64,000 bases of DNA from Clostridiaceae bacterium JG1575 (GTDB lineage: Bacteria; Bacillota; Clostridia; Clostridiales; Clostridiaceae), in NCBI GenBank assembly GCA_002838815.1, contig LQGW01000062.1, positions 1 through 64,000 of the forward strand, read 5' to 3'. This document shows positions 34,621-43,526 of the stretch, piece by piece (position 1 is the stretch's first letter; each line of letters starts with the position of its first letter). The notes under the pieces were generated by a model. That model worked only from the letters and a program-made list of their open reading frames with translations, made no database searches and was not told the DNA's origin. The position numbers were made by a program, and so were the translations under genes.

Positions 34621-35268
34621 GCATAGAAATCCTCTGTAAAAGTAACCAAACGGTGACACCTGGGCGGATTTCCCCCGAGAAAATACTGGAAGCCCCAACG
34701 TTTTCAATGATCCTTTCTTCAAAAAAAGTCCAGGCACTCCTTTGAAGATACGTTCATCTCATCGCCTGCGACCACGTTCATTTTCCCCATAGAGGGTAAG
34801 GGCCGTTCTTCCGCCGGACGATTGCTTTGAGGGTTGATCCCGCGGATGAATGGGATCCGGACAATCCCCACCACAAAATAAGGATCCCGCAATTAGCTAT
34901 GGCTCGCACCTTCATGGCTCGCACCGCGTTCACTGAATTATTGCGGGCTGAACTTTTGTTATAGCAACCTGCTCCCTACGAGACAGCGAAGCGTTCTGAA
35001 CGTAGAAGACCCTCATGTTCCTCCGCATAATAAGCCCGATAGCCTCCCAGGAATCCCCATCGAGCGAACCCCAGCAATTCACCTCAAGACAAAAAATCAA
35101 CCGACAGCTCCCTGTCGGTTGATGGTCCAAGGACGATCGAGGTTTTCTCCTCAAAAAAAACCCTCAACGCCCCTTTGCTGCCTGAGGACAAAAAAGCCTC
35201 TTAGGGTGCGTGCGTGATTTTAGCAAAGGCGCAAAAAGTTCTCACTTAAGCGGCCTCTTGAGCGCCTT
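34621..35268. other. Gene-free region between rlmN and rsmB
   Basis: About 650 bases with no supported gene on either strand. It includes the rsmB terminator at 35091-35123, an 8-bp inverted repeat AAAGGCGC/GCGCCTTT at about 35224-35265, and a short direct repeat ATGGCTCGCACC around 34905-34930. It breaks the otherwise continuous def-fmt-yugP-rsmB-rlmN order seen in relatives. Confidence 0.5.
35091..35123 (-). terminator. Terminator after rsmB
   Basis: Perfect 12-bp arms ATCAACCGACAG and CTGTCGGTTGAT with a 4-base loop; on the minus strand the stem runs into TTTTTT. It lies about 145 bases after the rsmB stop. Confidence 0.85.
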
Positions 35269-36603
35269 TTAATCCCTCCGCTGAAGAATCGCAACGAAAA
35301 ACCCGTCCAATCCTTGCCCTGGCAAGACGGTCAGCATGCCGTCTTGGTATAAAAGCTGGGGGGTTTTGCGTGAGGATACCCACGCCTGCAAAGGCTCTTC
35401 ACATCGCTGGAAGGAGGGCTCGGCGGCAAGAAACCAGCGGATCGCCTCCTCATTTTCCCGAGGGTTCAAGGTACAGGTCGAGTAAATGAGGTAGCCCCCC
35501 TTCGCCACATAGCGGCTGTTGACTGCGATGAGGGTCCGCTGAATTTCTTCGAGCTCCCTCATGCCTTCAAGGGTCATCTTCTGGCGGATGTCGGGCTTTT
35601 TGCCCATGAGTCCCAGTCCCGAGCATGGGACATCCAGGAGTACGCCATCGTAGGCGCCCGCCTCTTTGCTGCGAAAAACTGTTCCATCTTGGACAAAAGT
35701 TTTGATGGGCAGGTGCTGACGCTGGAAATTCTCTCGCATTTTCTCAACCTTCGCCTTGGTGCGGTCCAGCGCCGTAATCTCAAGGTCGGGAGTGCCCAAA
35801 AGGCAAAGGCAGGCGCTTTTGCCCCCTGGAGCTGCGCAAACATCCAAAACCTTCCCTCGGGGCACGAGCTCAGCCATCAAAAGCGCCGGCAACGCTGCAG
35901 CCTCATTTTGCACCGCGATGCGTCCCTCGGCGTATCCTGGCAACGAGCGAACCGCGCCACTATGCGCCACATGGAGAAACATGGGGTGCAAACGCCCCGG
36001 CGCTACGGCAAAGCCTTGGTCCTCGAGGGTTTGTTGATAAGCCAAAACCTCTTGGGGAGTGCCCGAGATTCGCAGACACAAATCACCACTTTGCAGCAAG
36101 CCCTCGAGGATCTCTCGAACGTGTTGCGGATAGCTGGTTAAAAAGTGTCCGGTGAGCTCGGGCTTCAGGGAATACTGAAAACTCAGGGCGTCCTCTTCGC
36201 TGGCAAAGGACCAAGCCGTTTGACGGCGCAGGAGTCCGCGCAACACCCCATTGACGTATCCTGCGGCCTTGGGATTCTTTTTTCGGACCAAAGAAACCGC
36301 CTCTGAGACGGCGGCAAACGGCGGCACCTTATCCAAATAGCGAATTTGAAAAACCGCCAAGCGCAGCTGCGTGAGCACGTGATCCTCAAGCTTTGAGAGC
36401 TTGGTTTTGGAATGATGTGCCAGTTCAAAATCAATGGCATAAAGGTGGGTCAGCGTCCCATAGACCAACGTGGTCAAAAAAGCTTTATCCCGCTCAGAAA
36501 AATCGGTCTTGGAAAGGGCCTTATCCAGCTCAGCGCCGGAGAAGGCCCCTTTTTTTAGTACGCAGATCAACAGATCCCCCGCAAGGCGTCGTACGGGATC
36601 CAT
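35269..36603 (-). CDS. rsmB: 16S rRNA (cytosine967-C5)-methyltransferase RsmB
   Basis: RsmB has an N-terminal NusB-like RNA-binding domain (about 1-140) and a C-terminal methyltransferase domain. SAM-binding LDVCAAPGGKSA and the two catalytic cysteine motifs DVPCSGLGLMG and IYSTCTLNPRENEE are present. 444 residues. The ATG at 36603 shares a base with the stop of the upstream peptidase gene. It ends the def-fmt-yugP-rsmB run. Confidence 0.96.
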   Translation of the reverse strand: MDPVRRLAGDLLICVLKKGAFSGAELDKALSKTDFSERDKAFLTTLVYGTLTHLYAIDFELAHHSKTKLSKLEDHVLTQLRLAVFQIRYLDKVPPFAAVSEAVSLVRKKNPKAAGYVNGVLRGLLRRQTAWSFASEEDALSFQYSLKPELTGHFLTSYPQHVREILEGLLQSGDLCLRISGTPQEVLAYQQTLEDQGFAVAPGRLHPMFLHVAHSGAVRSLPGYAEGRIAVQNEAAALPALLMAELVPRGKVLDVCAAPGGKSACLCLLGTPDLEITALDRTKAKVEKMRENFQRQHLPIKTFVQDGTVFRSKEAGAYDGVLLDVPCSGLGLMGKKPDIRQKMTLEGMRELEEIQRTLIAVNSRYVAKGGYLIYSTCTLNPRENEEAIRWFLAAEPSFQRCEEPLQAWVSSRKTPQLLYQDGMLTVLPGQGLDGFFVAILQRRD

Positions 36604-37313
36604 CAGTCTCTTCTCCTAGAGAGAAGCATCAAGCGAAGAAGGCTCAAGATGCCGGTGACGGCGGCGGCCACGTAGGTCCAGGCAGCCGCGGAGAGGACTT
36701 TTTTGGCCCCTACCATTTCCTGGGGATTAAGGATGCCGGTATCGAGGATTTTCACCGCCCGCCGAGACGCATCAAACTCTACAGGCAACGTAATGAGCTG
36801 GAAGAGGACGGTAAATAGGAAGAACAAGAGCCCGATCTGAGTCAGACGATTGCCTCCGCCCATGGCCAGGCCGATGAGGATCAAGACGATGGACAAATTG
36901 CTGCCAAGGGAGGCCAACGGAACGATGGCGCCGCGAATCCGCATGGGCGTGTAATTTTGAGCGTCCTGAATGGCATGCCCCACCTCATGAGCGGCAATGC
37001 CTAGAGCGGCCACAGACTGATTGGCAAAGACCCCCTCAGAGAGGCGAAGGGTTTTTCCTTTTGGATCGTAGTGATCGGTGAGCTCCCCCGCTACGGGCTC
37101 CACCGGAATGGATGTGAGCCCCGACTGATCCAGAATGTAGCGGGCCACTTGAGCGCCCGTCAAGCCTCGGTCGTTGCCCACTTGGGCGTATTGATTGTAG
37201 GTGGATGAAATTTTAGCCTGAGCCCAGCCCGAGAGCAAAAGCCCTGGGATCAAGAGGATCAAGGTCGGATCCAGATAAGGAATAAACGCCAAGGTCGTCG
37301 GCATAAGATTCAT
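36603..37313 (-). CDS. yugP: Zinc metallopeptidase, YugP family
   Basis: A 236-residue membrane protein with the zinc motif HExxH in GIAAHEVGHAIQDAQ. Hydrophobic segments occur near the N-terminus (about 10-30), after the active site (about 130-150 and 160-180) and at the C-terminus (about 210-230). The family is DUF2268-like/YugP and its substrate is unknown. It lies between fmt and rsmB, a conserved position in Bacillota, with AAAGGAGG before the ATG. Confidence 0.88.
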   Translation of the reverse strand: MNLMPTTLAFIPYLDPTLILLIPGLLLSGWAQAKISSTYNQYAQVGNDRGLTGAQVARYILDQSGLTSIPVEPVAGELTDHYDPKGKTLRLSEGVFANQSVAALGIAAHEVGHAIQDAQNYTPMRIRGAIVPLASLGSNLSIVLILIGLAMGGGNRLTQIGLLFFLFTVLFQLITLPVEFDASRRAVKILDTGILNPQEMVGAKKVLSAAAWTYVAAAVTGILSLLRLMLLSRRRD

Positions 37314-37328
37314 GGATTGCTCCTCCTT

Positions 37329-38279
37329 TTAGTACGATTCATTGAGCCGCCCTTCGGGCAGGCGATTGCCATTGAGAAAGGCTTCAGCGCTTACAGGGCG
37401 CTTGCCTGGGAGTTGCAAAAGCGTGATGGCCAAAGCACCCTCGCCGCAGCGCACCAATATCCCGTCTTTGGTTTGGGAGAGGATCGTCCCCGGCGCCTCG
37501 CTCCCCCGCCAAGCCACGGCGTGCGCTCTTAAAATGCGCACCCTGAGGTCTTGGGAAAAGGCATAAGCCAGTGGAAACGGGCAAAAGGCCCGAACTTTAC
37601 GCGCCAGAGCTTCTGAAGATTCCTGAAAATTAAGCAGGGCGTCTTCTTTTTTGATCTTACGAACGACACTGGCCGCCTCCGCCTCTTGAGCCCTAGGAAC
37701 CAAGTCGCCTCGTTCGAGTCCGTCCAAGGCGTCCAAAAGCAACGGACCGCCCCTCTCCATGAGGACCTCATGGAGCTCTCCCGCGGTCATCTCTGGTTGG
37801 AGGGGGATGGACTCTTGCAAAAGAATGGGGCCGGTGTCCAGGCCCTCCTCCATGAGCATCACGGTGTTTCCGCTCACCGCATCCCCACAGAGAATTGCGT
37901 GCTGAATGGGCGAGGCGCCCCGATACTTGGGCAAAAGGGAGGCATGCAGATTGATGCACCCCAAGGGAGCAACGCTCAACCATTCTTTGGGCAAAAGCTG
38001 CCCGAAGGCCACCACCACGATGGCATCGGGCGCTAAGGAACGCACCTTGGCCAAGAGCTCCGGTTCTTTTTTGAGCGCCTCGGGCTGAACCACGGACAGT
38101 CCCAATCGTTCAGCGGTTTCTTTCACCGGGGGCGCCATAAATTTCTTCCCGCGGTTTTTCGGCCGATCGGGTTGGGTCACTACTAAAACCACCTCATGGT
38201 GCGCCGAGAGAACCTCCAAGGAGTGGGCGGCAAAATCCGGCGTTCCCATAAAGACGAGGCGCAGACGGCTTTTCTCCAT
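37329..38279 (-). CDS. fmt: Methionyl-tRNA formyltransferase
   Basis: Fmt formylates initiator Met-tRNA from 10-formyl-THF. Motifs are FMGTPDFAAHSLEVL, NLHASLLPKYRGASPIQHAI and LMEEGLDTGPILLQ. The ATG at 38279 follows AGGGGG; a GTG two codons earlier (38285) is also in frame. About 316 residues. It follows def by a few bases, the classical pair that adds and removes the formyl group. Confidence 0.96.
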   Translation of the reverse strand: MEKSRLRLVFMGTPDFAAHSLEVLSAHHEVVLVVTQPDRPKNRGKKFMAPPVKETAERLGLSVVQPEALKKEPELLAKVRSLAPDAIVVVAFGQLLPKEWLSVAPLGCINLHASLLPKYRGASPIQHAILCGDAVSGNTVMLMEEGLDTGPILLQESIPLQPEMTAGELHEVLMERGGPLLLDALDGLERGDLVPRAQEAEAASVVRKIKKEDALLNFQESSEALARKVRAFCPFPLAYAFSQDLRVRILRAHAVAWRGSEAPGTILSQTKDGILVRCGEGALAITLLQLPGKRPVSAEAFLNGNRLPEGRLNESY

Positions 38280-38288
38280 GGGCACCCC

Positions 38289-38774
38289 CTAGTCCATTAC
38301 GCCTGGATCCTCTGGATCCACGGGAACAAATTCAGGGTGATCGATGAAAAGAATGCCCTCTAGGTGATCCACCTCATGACAGATGGCGCGGGCAAAAAAG
38401 TCCTCAGCCTCAAGCTCCTGCTCCTGCCCCGCCAAATCCAGATACCGCAGGCGAATGCGAGTGGGCCGTTCCACCTCGCCGACTCGATTTGGGACCGAAA
38501 GACACCCCTCTTGACCCATACAGGCTCCTTCCTGCTCAATGATTTGTGGATTGATAAATACATGGGGATCCCGCATCTCTGGTTCAATGTCCACGACGAT
38601 CACCCGCTTTAAAATACCCACCTGAGGCGCCGCAAGGCCCACTCCATTGGCGTGATACATCGTATCGAGCATGTCTGTTGTCAGTTCCTTAATGCGGGGC
38701 GTCACCTCCCGCACCTCTTTGCTTTTTTTTCTCAAAATGGGATCGCGCTCGTCCCGAATCATTCGTAAGGCCAT
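38289..38774 (-). CDS. def: Peptide deformylase
   Basis: Def removes the N-formyl group from new proteins. The three metal-site motifs are intact: GVGLAAPQ, EGCLS (Cys ligand) and HEVDHLEG (two His ligands and the catalytic Glu). 161 residues, with TTAAAGGAG before the ATG. It heads the def-fmt-yugP-rsmB run; 176 gene-free bases separate it from priA. Confidence 0.96.
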   Translation of the reverse strand: MALRMIRDERDPILRKKSKEVREVTPRIKELTTDMLDTMYHANGVGLAAPQVGILKRVIVVDIEPEMRDPHVFINPQIIEQEGACMGQEGCLSVPNRVGEVERPTRIRLRYLDLAGQEQELEAEDFFARAICHEVDHLEGILFIDHPEFVPVDPEDPGVMD

Positions 38775-38950
38775 ACTATCTCCTTTAACGCCCCCTCCAG
38801 CCGAAGGCTTGAAGCGGCATCGTTTTTTATTTCTATTTTACTTTTAGAGTTCTTCATTGAGTTCTAAGAGTCGCCTCTTTTTTTCTTAAACCAGCCCTTG
38901 GGAGACTCCCTTGGACTGCCCTCAATTATTGGCGGGGATCGTTGCGCTCA

Positions 38951-41134
38951 TTATAGGAAATCCTGAGGGTTTCGATCAAGGGACACCCGAAGGGTTTTGC
39001 CCCGCACCGCTTGATAGACCAGTTGCTGCACTTTTTGAGCCATCTGCCGGGAAAGAGGCCCTTTTATGACCAGCTGCTGACGGAACCACCCGTTGAGCCG
39101 ACTGATGCGGCACGCAACTGATCCCATTATGGTAATGGTAGCATACGGTCGCAGCGCTTCCCTTAAAGCTCGCGCAATTTTCTGTATACATTCTATTAAC
39201 ACCGGCTCTTCTTGGCCGGAGAGAATGAGGGTGAATAGACGGCCAAAGGGCGGATAGTTCAGCGCCCTGCGAATACTGCTTTCCTGGTTAAAAAAGCCCT
39301 GATAATCCCCTTGGATGGCAAAGACGATGGGATAGGCTTCAGGCTGATAGGTTTGAAGGATGACCCGGCCTGCGCCATCTCCCCGCCCCGCTCGCCCAGA
39401 GACCTGAGTGATGAGCTGAAACGTTTTTTCATAAGCGCGAAAATCGGGCATGTTCAAGGATAAATCCGCGCTGAGTATCCCCACAAGATCCACGCCATGA
39501 AAGTCCAACCCCTTGGCCACCATCTGTGTGCCAATGAGGATGTCCGCACCATGGGCTTTGAACTGCGCATAGATGTTCTCATAGGATTCTTTTTTGCTCG
39601 TCGTATCTCGGTCCATGCGCAGAATTCTCGCATCTGGGAACCGTTCGTTGACTTCCGCCTCCACTCGCTCGGTGCCTACACCGAATTCCTTAATCAGGCG
39701 CGAGCCGCAGGAGGGACAAACGCTCTTTTGATATTCCGTATGACCGCAATGATGGCACACCAGGCGCCCACCCCCGTGCTTGGTGAGGGAGACCGAGCAG
39801 TGCGGACACTGATAGACAAACCCGCAGGCTCGGCAAGACACAAACCCCGACATGCCGCGTCGATTCAAAAAAAGAATCGTTTGGCGGCCCTTCTCAAGGC
39901 TTTGCGCCATGGCGCTCTGCAGCGCCGCGGAGAGAATGCTCCGATTGCCCGAGCGCAACTCCCGGCGCATATCCACCGTGTAGATCTTAGGCATCGCGCC
40001 CGCGCCCGCCCGTTTGGAGAGTTCCACCAATTGATAGTCGCCCGTTTTAGCGCTTTGATAGGCTTCCAAAGAGGGGGTTGCCGACGCCAAAAGCACCTTT
40101 CCGGCATTCTCCTGCATCATAAAGCGCGCGACCTCCCGAGTCAGGTACTTGGGATTGGTCTCGGATTTATAACTCATCTCATGCTCTTCATCCACCACGA
40201 CAAGCTTTAAATCGGCAAAAGGCAGAAATAGCGCTGAGCGGGCGCCGATGGCTAGGTGGGCCTCGCCGTTCTTAATGCGCATCCATTCATCATAACGCTC
40301 GCCCTCGCTGAGGCGACTGTGGTATACGGATACCTCCGGACCAAAGCGTCCCTTGACCCGCTGAATCATCTGAGGGGTTAGGGCAATTTCCGGCACGAGG
40401 AGCACCGCGTCGGCCTTAGCTTCGAGGACTGAGCGCACCAGATGCAAAAACACTTCGGTTTTTCCAGATCCGGTGACGCCGTGCAAAAGGTACACCCCCG
40501 CAGGCCCTTCTTCAATCTTTTGGCGCGCGGCTTCTTGCTCCTCGTTGAGCTCAAGAGGCTCCTCCTTGGCCCATACTCCGTGGTGGGCCCGAGACTCCCT
40601 TTGCTCCTCCACACCCAAAAACCCGTGACGCAGCATGGTTCGGACGCTGGAAGCCGAAAATCCGGCCAAGGCGACCTCCCGCGCGATGACGCCGCCCAAA
40701 GCTTCTTGTTTGACGATGTAATCGTAGATGGCTCGGTATTCCTTGCCCCTGGCGTGGGAATCGGGAGGGTCTTTGGCCACCAGCACCTTTCGTATGCGGT
40801 GCTGATTGCCTACTAGCTCCCCGGGGGGGAGCAGCAAGCGCAGGGCTTCCGCATATCCGGCCAAATACTCCGCTCGCAAAAAATTCATGAGGTTTAAGTC
40901 TTTTTTCTTAAAAAAACCTCGTCCCAACACCTCAAAAACTACCTTTAAGCTCGGGTCCTCCTTGGATTGCTCCTCCACGGATAAAACGAGCCCCTTGGCC
41001 CGCTGATTTTTGGGACCAAAGGGGACTTGCACCAAATCACCGACGCCCAGCGCCATTCCCTCGCTCGCCCGATAGGAAAAAGGCCGATCCAGTTTTTTGG
41101 TTTTATTCAATAAAATGACCTCGCATCGGATCAT
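38951..41134 (-). CDS. priA: Primosomal protein N' (helicase PriA)
   Basis: PriA restarts stalled replication by loading DnaB-type helicase at forks. The 727-residue protein has an N-terminal 3'-DNA-binding domain, Walker A GVTGSGKTEVF, DEEH box (VVVDEEHEMSYKSE), SATPSLEAY, a zinc module with four CxxC pairs (SCRACGFVYQCPHC, CHHCGHTEYQKSVCPSCGS), and QVSGRAGRG. It lies after rpoZ in the common gmk-rpoZ-priA order. Confidence 0.97.
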   Translation of the reverse strand: MIRCEVILLNKTKKLDRPFSYRASEGMALGVGDLVQVPFGPKNQRAKGLVLSVEEQSKEDPSLKVVFEVLGRGFFKKKDLNLMNFLRAEYLAGYAEALRLLLPPGELVGNQHRIRKVLVAKDPPDSHARGKEYRAIYDYIVKQEALGGVIAREVALAGFSASSVRTMLRHGFLGVEEQRESRAHHGVWAKEEPLELNEEQEAARQKIEEGPAGVYLLHGVTGSGKTEVFLHLVRSVLEAKADAVLLVPEIALTPQMIQRVKGRFGPEVSVYHSRLSEGERYDEWMRIKNGEAHLAIGARSALFLPFADLKLVVVDEEHEMSYKSETNPKYLTREVARFMMQENAGKVLLASATPSLEAYQSAKTGDYQLVELSKRAGAGAMPKIYTVDMRRELRSGNRSILSAALQSAMAQSLEKGRQTILFLNRRGMSGFVSCRACGFVYQCPHCSVSLTKHGGGRLVCHHCGHTEYQKSVCPSCGSRLIKEFGVGTERVEAEVNERFPDARILRMDRDTTSKKESYENIYAQFKAHGADILIGTQMVAKGLDFHGVDLVGILSADLSLNMPDFRAYEKTFQLITQVSGRAGRGDGAGRVILQTYQPEAYPIVFAIQGDYQGFFNQESSIRRALNYPPFGRLFTLILSGQEEPVLIECIQKIARALREALRPYATITIMGSVACRISRLNGWFRQQLVIKGPLSRQMAQKVQQLVYQAVRGKTLRVSLDRNPQDFL

Positions 41135-41211
41135 GCCAACACCTTCCTTTCGCTGAGGGGATCGTATGGAAAAAGCCCGCCTCCGGAAATGGGGGTGCGG
41201 GCCATGAAGGG

Positions 41212-41445
41212 TTAAGAGACTACCTTAGGGGGTTCTTGCGTACTCTCGTAGTGCACGAGGCCTTCATTTACTTCTTCAATGGCGGTCGTCAGGGGTTTGT
41301 CGTAATCTCCATCCTCCACCAACATGGGCTGCTTGGCAATTAGCTGGCGGGCCCGCTTGGCCGTTACAGTGACCAAACGATAGCGATTGTCCACCTTTTC
41401 CAGTAGGTCCGTAATGGACGGGTTAATCATGGTCTTTTTTTCCAT
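41212..41445 (-). CDS. rpoZ: RNA polymerase omega subunit
   Basis: A small 77-residue subunit stabilising the RNA polymerase beta-prime chain. Family residues are visible in DLLEKVDNRYRLVTVTAKRA (core helix), RQLIAKQP and KPLTTAIEEVNEG. The ATG at 41445 lies inside the gmk end with AAGGAG nine bases upstream; an internal Met at 41430 is the other possibility. Confidence 0.93.
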   Translation of the reverse strand: MEKKTMINPSITDLLEKVDNRYRLVTVTAKRARQLIAKQPMLVEDGDYDKPLTTAIEEVNEGLVHYESTQEPPKVVS

Positions 41446-42055
41446 CGGGCATTTCTCCTTGCAATTCTTTAATGTTGGGCAACACGCGGCCCACGCGGCA
41501 CTTTTCGGCTCGGACGATGGCACGAACGCTGTCTAAGGCTTCCGGCACCGTAGTGTTGATCACCGCATAATTATAACGTGAAACGTAATTGATCTCCTCA
41601 AACGCCGACTCGAAACGGCGGATGAGTGATTCAGGAGTTTCAGAGCCGCGGCGAATGATGCGGGCTTTGAGTTCTTCCATGGAGGGCGGCAAAATGAAGA
41701 CAAAAATGCCTTCATCCGTATTGCTCTGAACATTCAAGGCCCCCTGAATATCAATCTCCAATATAACATCATACCCTTTTTCCAGCTTTTCTTCAACCAA
41801 TGAACGCGGGGTCCCGTAATAATTGCCGTAGACATTGGCGTACTCCAAAAAGTCACCGTCTTGGATGCGCTGCTCAAATTCCTCACGGTCCAAGAAGAAA
41901 TAATGCTCCCCGTGCACTTCCCCATTGCGAGGACTGCGAGTGGTGGCCGATATGGACAACCAGGTGTGGTCCGCCTCCTTTAAATAGGCTTGGCAGATGG
42001 TGCCCTTGCCCGCTCCCGAAGGACCGGATATTACAAACAGTAAGCCTCTACTCAT
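41423..42055 (-). CDS. gmk: Guanylate kinase
   Basis: Gmk phosphorylates GMP to GDP with ATP. P-loop [10 protein letters not shown] at about residues 10-19, [20 protein letters not shown] for GMP binding, and the Arg pair in [10 protein letters not shown]. 210 residues. It overlaps remA by 8 bp and rpoZ by 23 bp, in the order yicC-remA-gmk-rpoZ-priA. Confidence 0.97.
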   Translation of the reverse strand: MSRGLLFVISGPSGAGKGTICQAYLKEADHTWLSISATTRSPRNGEVHGEHYFFLDREEFEQRIQDGDFLEYANVYGNYYGTPRSLVEEKLEKGYDVILEIDIQGALNVQSNTDEGIFVFILPPSMEELKARIIRRGSETPESLIRRFESAFEEINYVSRYNYAVINTTVPEALDSVRAIVRAEKCRVGRVLPNIKELQGEMPDGKKDHD

Positions 42056-42329
42056 GAAGCGGCTCCTTGTCGCTGGTCTTTTCCTCTTCCATAACGTCCA
42101 GACGATGCGCTACGGTTTCTGGCTGCACCGCTGAGAGGATCACGTGATCGGAATCGGTGATGATCACCGCCCGAGTTCTCCGCCCGTACGTGGCATCAAT
42201 GAGCATGCCGCGGTCCCGAGCTTCCTGAATGATGCGCTTGATGGGCGCAGACTCCGGCGCCACAATAGCTACCAGGCGCTGCGCGGAGATAAAATTACCA
42301 AAGCCGATGTTGATGAGTTTGATGTTCAT
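42048..42329 (-). CDS. remA: Extracellular matrix regulator RemA-like (DUF370)
   Basis: A 93-residue RemA/DUF370 protein, a ring-forming DNA-binding regulator known in B. subtilis for activating biofilm matrix and osmoprotection genes. Conserved [39 protein letters not shown] and [20 protein letters not shown] are all present. It lies between yicC and gmk, its usual place. Its targets in this organism are unknown. Confidence 0.93.
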   Translation of the reverse strand: MNIKLINIGFGNFISAQRLVAIVAPESAPIKRIIQEARDRGMLIDATYGRRTRAVIITDSDHVILSAVQPETVAHRLDVMEEEKTSDKEPLHE

Positions 42330-42379
42330 GAACCGTCCCTTTCTTTTGGGTCCCCAAGACCCCTTGTCCTCATAATCCC

Positions 42380-43255
42380 CTATTCGAGGTTTTGCACCTG
42401 TTCCCGAATGTCTTCAATATGCCCTTTCAGCGCCAACGCTGCTTGGGTAATGCGCGGATCCGACGCCTTGGAGGCGATGGTGTTGGCTTCGCGATTCATT
42501 TCCTGAGCTAAAAAGTCCAGCGCTCGCCCGATGCTCCCCGATTGCTGCAAAAAGCCCTCCAGCTGGTCCATATGAGAGCGCAGGCGCGTGATTTCCTCTT
42601 CGATGGAGGCACGTTCCGCCATCAACGCTACTTCCTGCACCAAGCGATCTTCGCTTAGGGTGCTCTGCGTGAGCTGCAAAACTTTTTGACGGACCTTTTC
42701 GTAATAGCTCTTCTTCACCTCTGGAGCCAATTCATCCAAAATCAAAAGCTGCGCCAGAATCGCCTCGCGCTCGTCTAGGAGTTGCTCTTTCAGATGAGCC
42801 CCCTCCGAGGAGCGCATGGCGGTGTGCTGGGCCAGGGCTTCGTCAAAGAGCGGACGCATCAGCGCCCAAAGCTCTTCTTCATCTTCTTGGGGGGGCTCCA
42901 AAGCAACGACTCCTTCAAGTCCCACAAGAATTCCTGCGGAAAGTCCTTCAGGCAAGGTCAATTCCTTCGCCAAATCCCGCAGCTCCGACACATAGCGCGC
43001 CGCCGCGCCCCGGTTGACCCGGATGCCTTGATCGGCCTCGTTGCTGTTGCGGTAGGTGAGGTAAACATCCACTTTCCCGCGGCCAATATCTTGGCCGATG
43101 CGCTTTTTGATCCGCTCCTCCAAAGAAAAGAGCGTTCGGGGCATCCGAATATTAAAATCCAAAAACCGGCTATTGACCGATTTAAGCTCCAGCGTCAACG
43201 ACCGTCCCCCGGCGTGTCCCGAAGAGCGTCCAAATCCCGTCATGCTTTTCGCCAT
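42380..43255 (-). CDS. yicC: YicC/YloC family endoribonuclease
   Basis: A 291-residue YicC-type protein; E. coli YicC promotes RNA degradation and the family has endoribonuclease activity. It starts [13 protein letters not shown], continues [18 protein letters not shown], and ends with the conserved C-terminal segment [28 protein letters not shown] precedes the ATG. First gene of yicC-remA-gmk-rpoZ-priA. Confidence 0.94.
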   Translation of the reverse strand: MAKSMTGFGRSSGHAGGRSLTLELKSVNSRFLDFNIRMPRTLFSLEERIKKRIGQDIGRGKVDVYLTYRNSNEADQGIRVNRGAAARYVSELRDLAKELTLPEGLSAGILVGLEGVVALEPPQEDEEELWALMRPLFDEALAQHTAMRSSEGAHLKEQLLDEREAILAQLLILDELAPEVKKSYYEKVRQKVLQLTQSTLSEDRLVQEVALMAERASIEEEITRLRSHMDQLEGFLQQSGSIGRALDFLAQEMNREANTIASKASDPRITQAALALKGHIEDIREQVQNLE

Positions 43256-43290
43256 CAGACCCTCCTTTTCGATCCCTATCGTATTTCTTA

Positions 43291-43320
43291 ATTATAGGCT
43301 ATGAAGTCTTCTCCTTTCAA
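43291..43320 (-). promoter_or_regulatory. Promoter of the yicC-remA-gmk-rpoZ-priA run
   Basis: On the minus strand TTGAAA (43315-43320), 18 bases, TATAAT (43291-43296), about 35 bases before the yicC ATG. Confidence 0.7.
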
Positions 43321-43462
43321 GGGAATCTATTGTGCGACCCCTGCCGAGCCCCTTACGTTGGGGTCTTGGAGCTCTTTGCCTTTGTTTTTTCGCTCCCCTC
43401 CCCTAAAAAGTCCTATTTCCCCTTGAGGGAAGAAGCCCCCCCAGGGACGTCTCCCCCTCAAG

Positions 43463-43501
43463 GCAAGAGGCGCCCTCCCCATGGGGGAAGACGCCTCTTG
43501 C
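43463..43501. terminator. Hairpin after the S8 peptidase gene
   Basis: Perfect arms GCAAGAGGCG and CGCCTCTTGC with inner CCTCCCC/GGGGGA pairing. It lies 26 bases after the peptidase stop. On the minus strand no T-run follows, so it may be a weak terminator or an RNA 3'-end stabiliser. Confidence 0.55.
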
Positions 43502-43526
43502 GGTTTACTTTTTTAGGGCATTGCGT

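Noticed and set aside
34930-35154. A 74-codon minus-strand frame
   Set aside because: It spans the rsmB terminator and has no family resemblance.
43440-43505. Repeated GACGTCTCCCC/GACGCCTC segments that could suggest a repeat array
   Set aside because: They are the two arms of one hairpin after the peptidase gene; there are no regularly spaced repeats, so no CRISPR.
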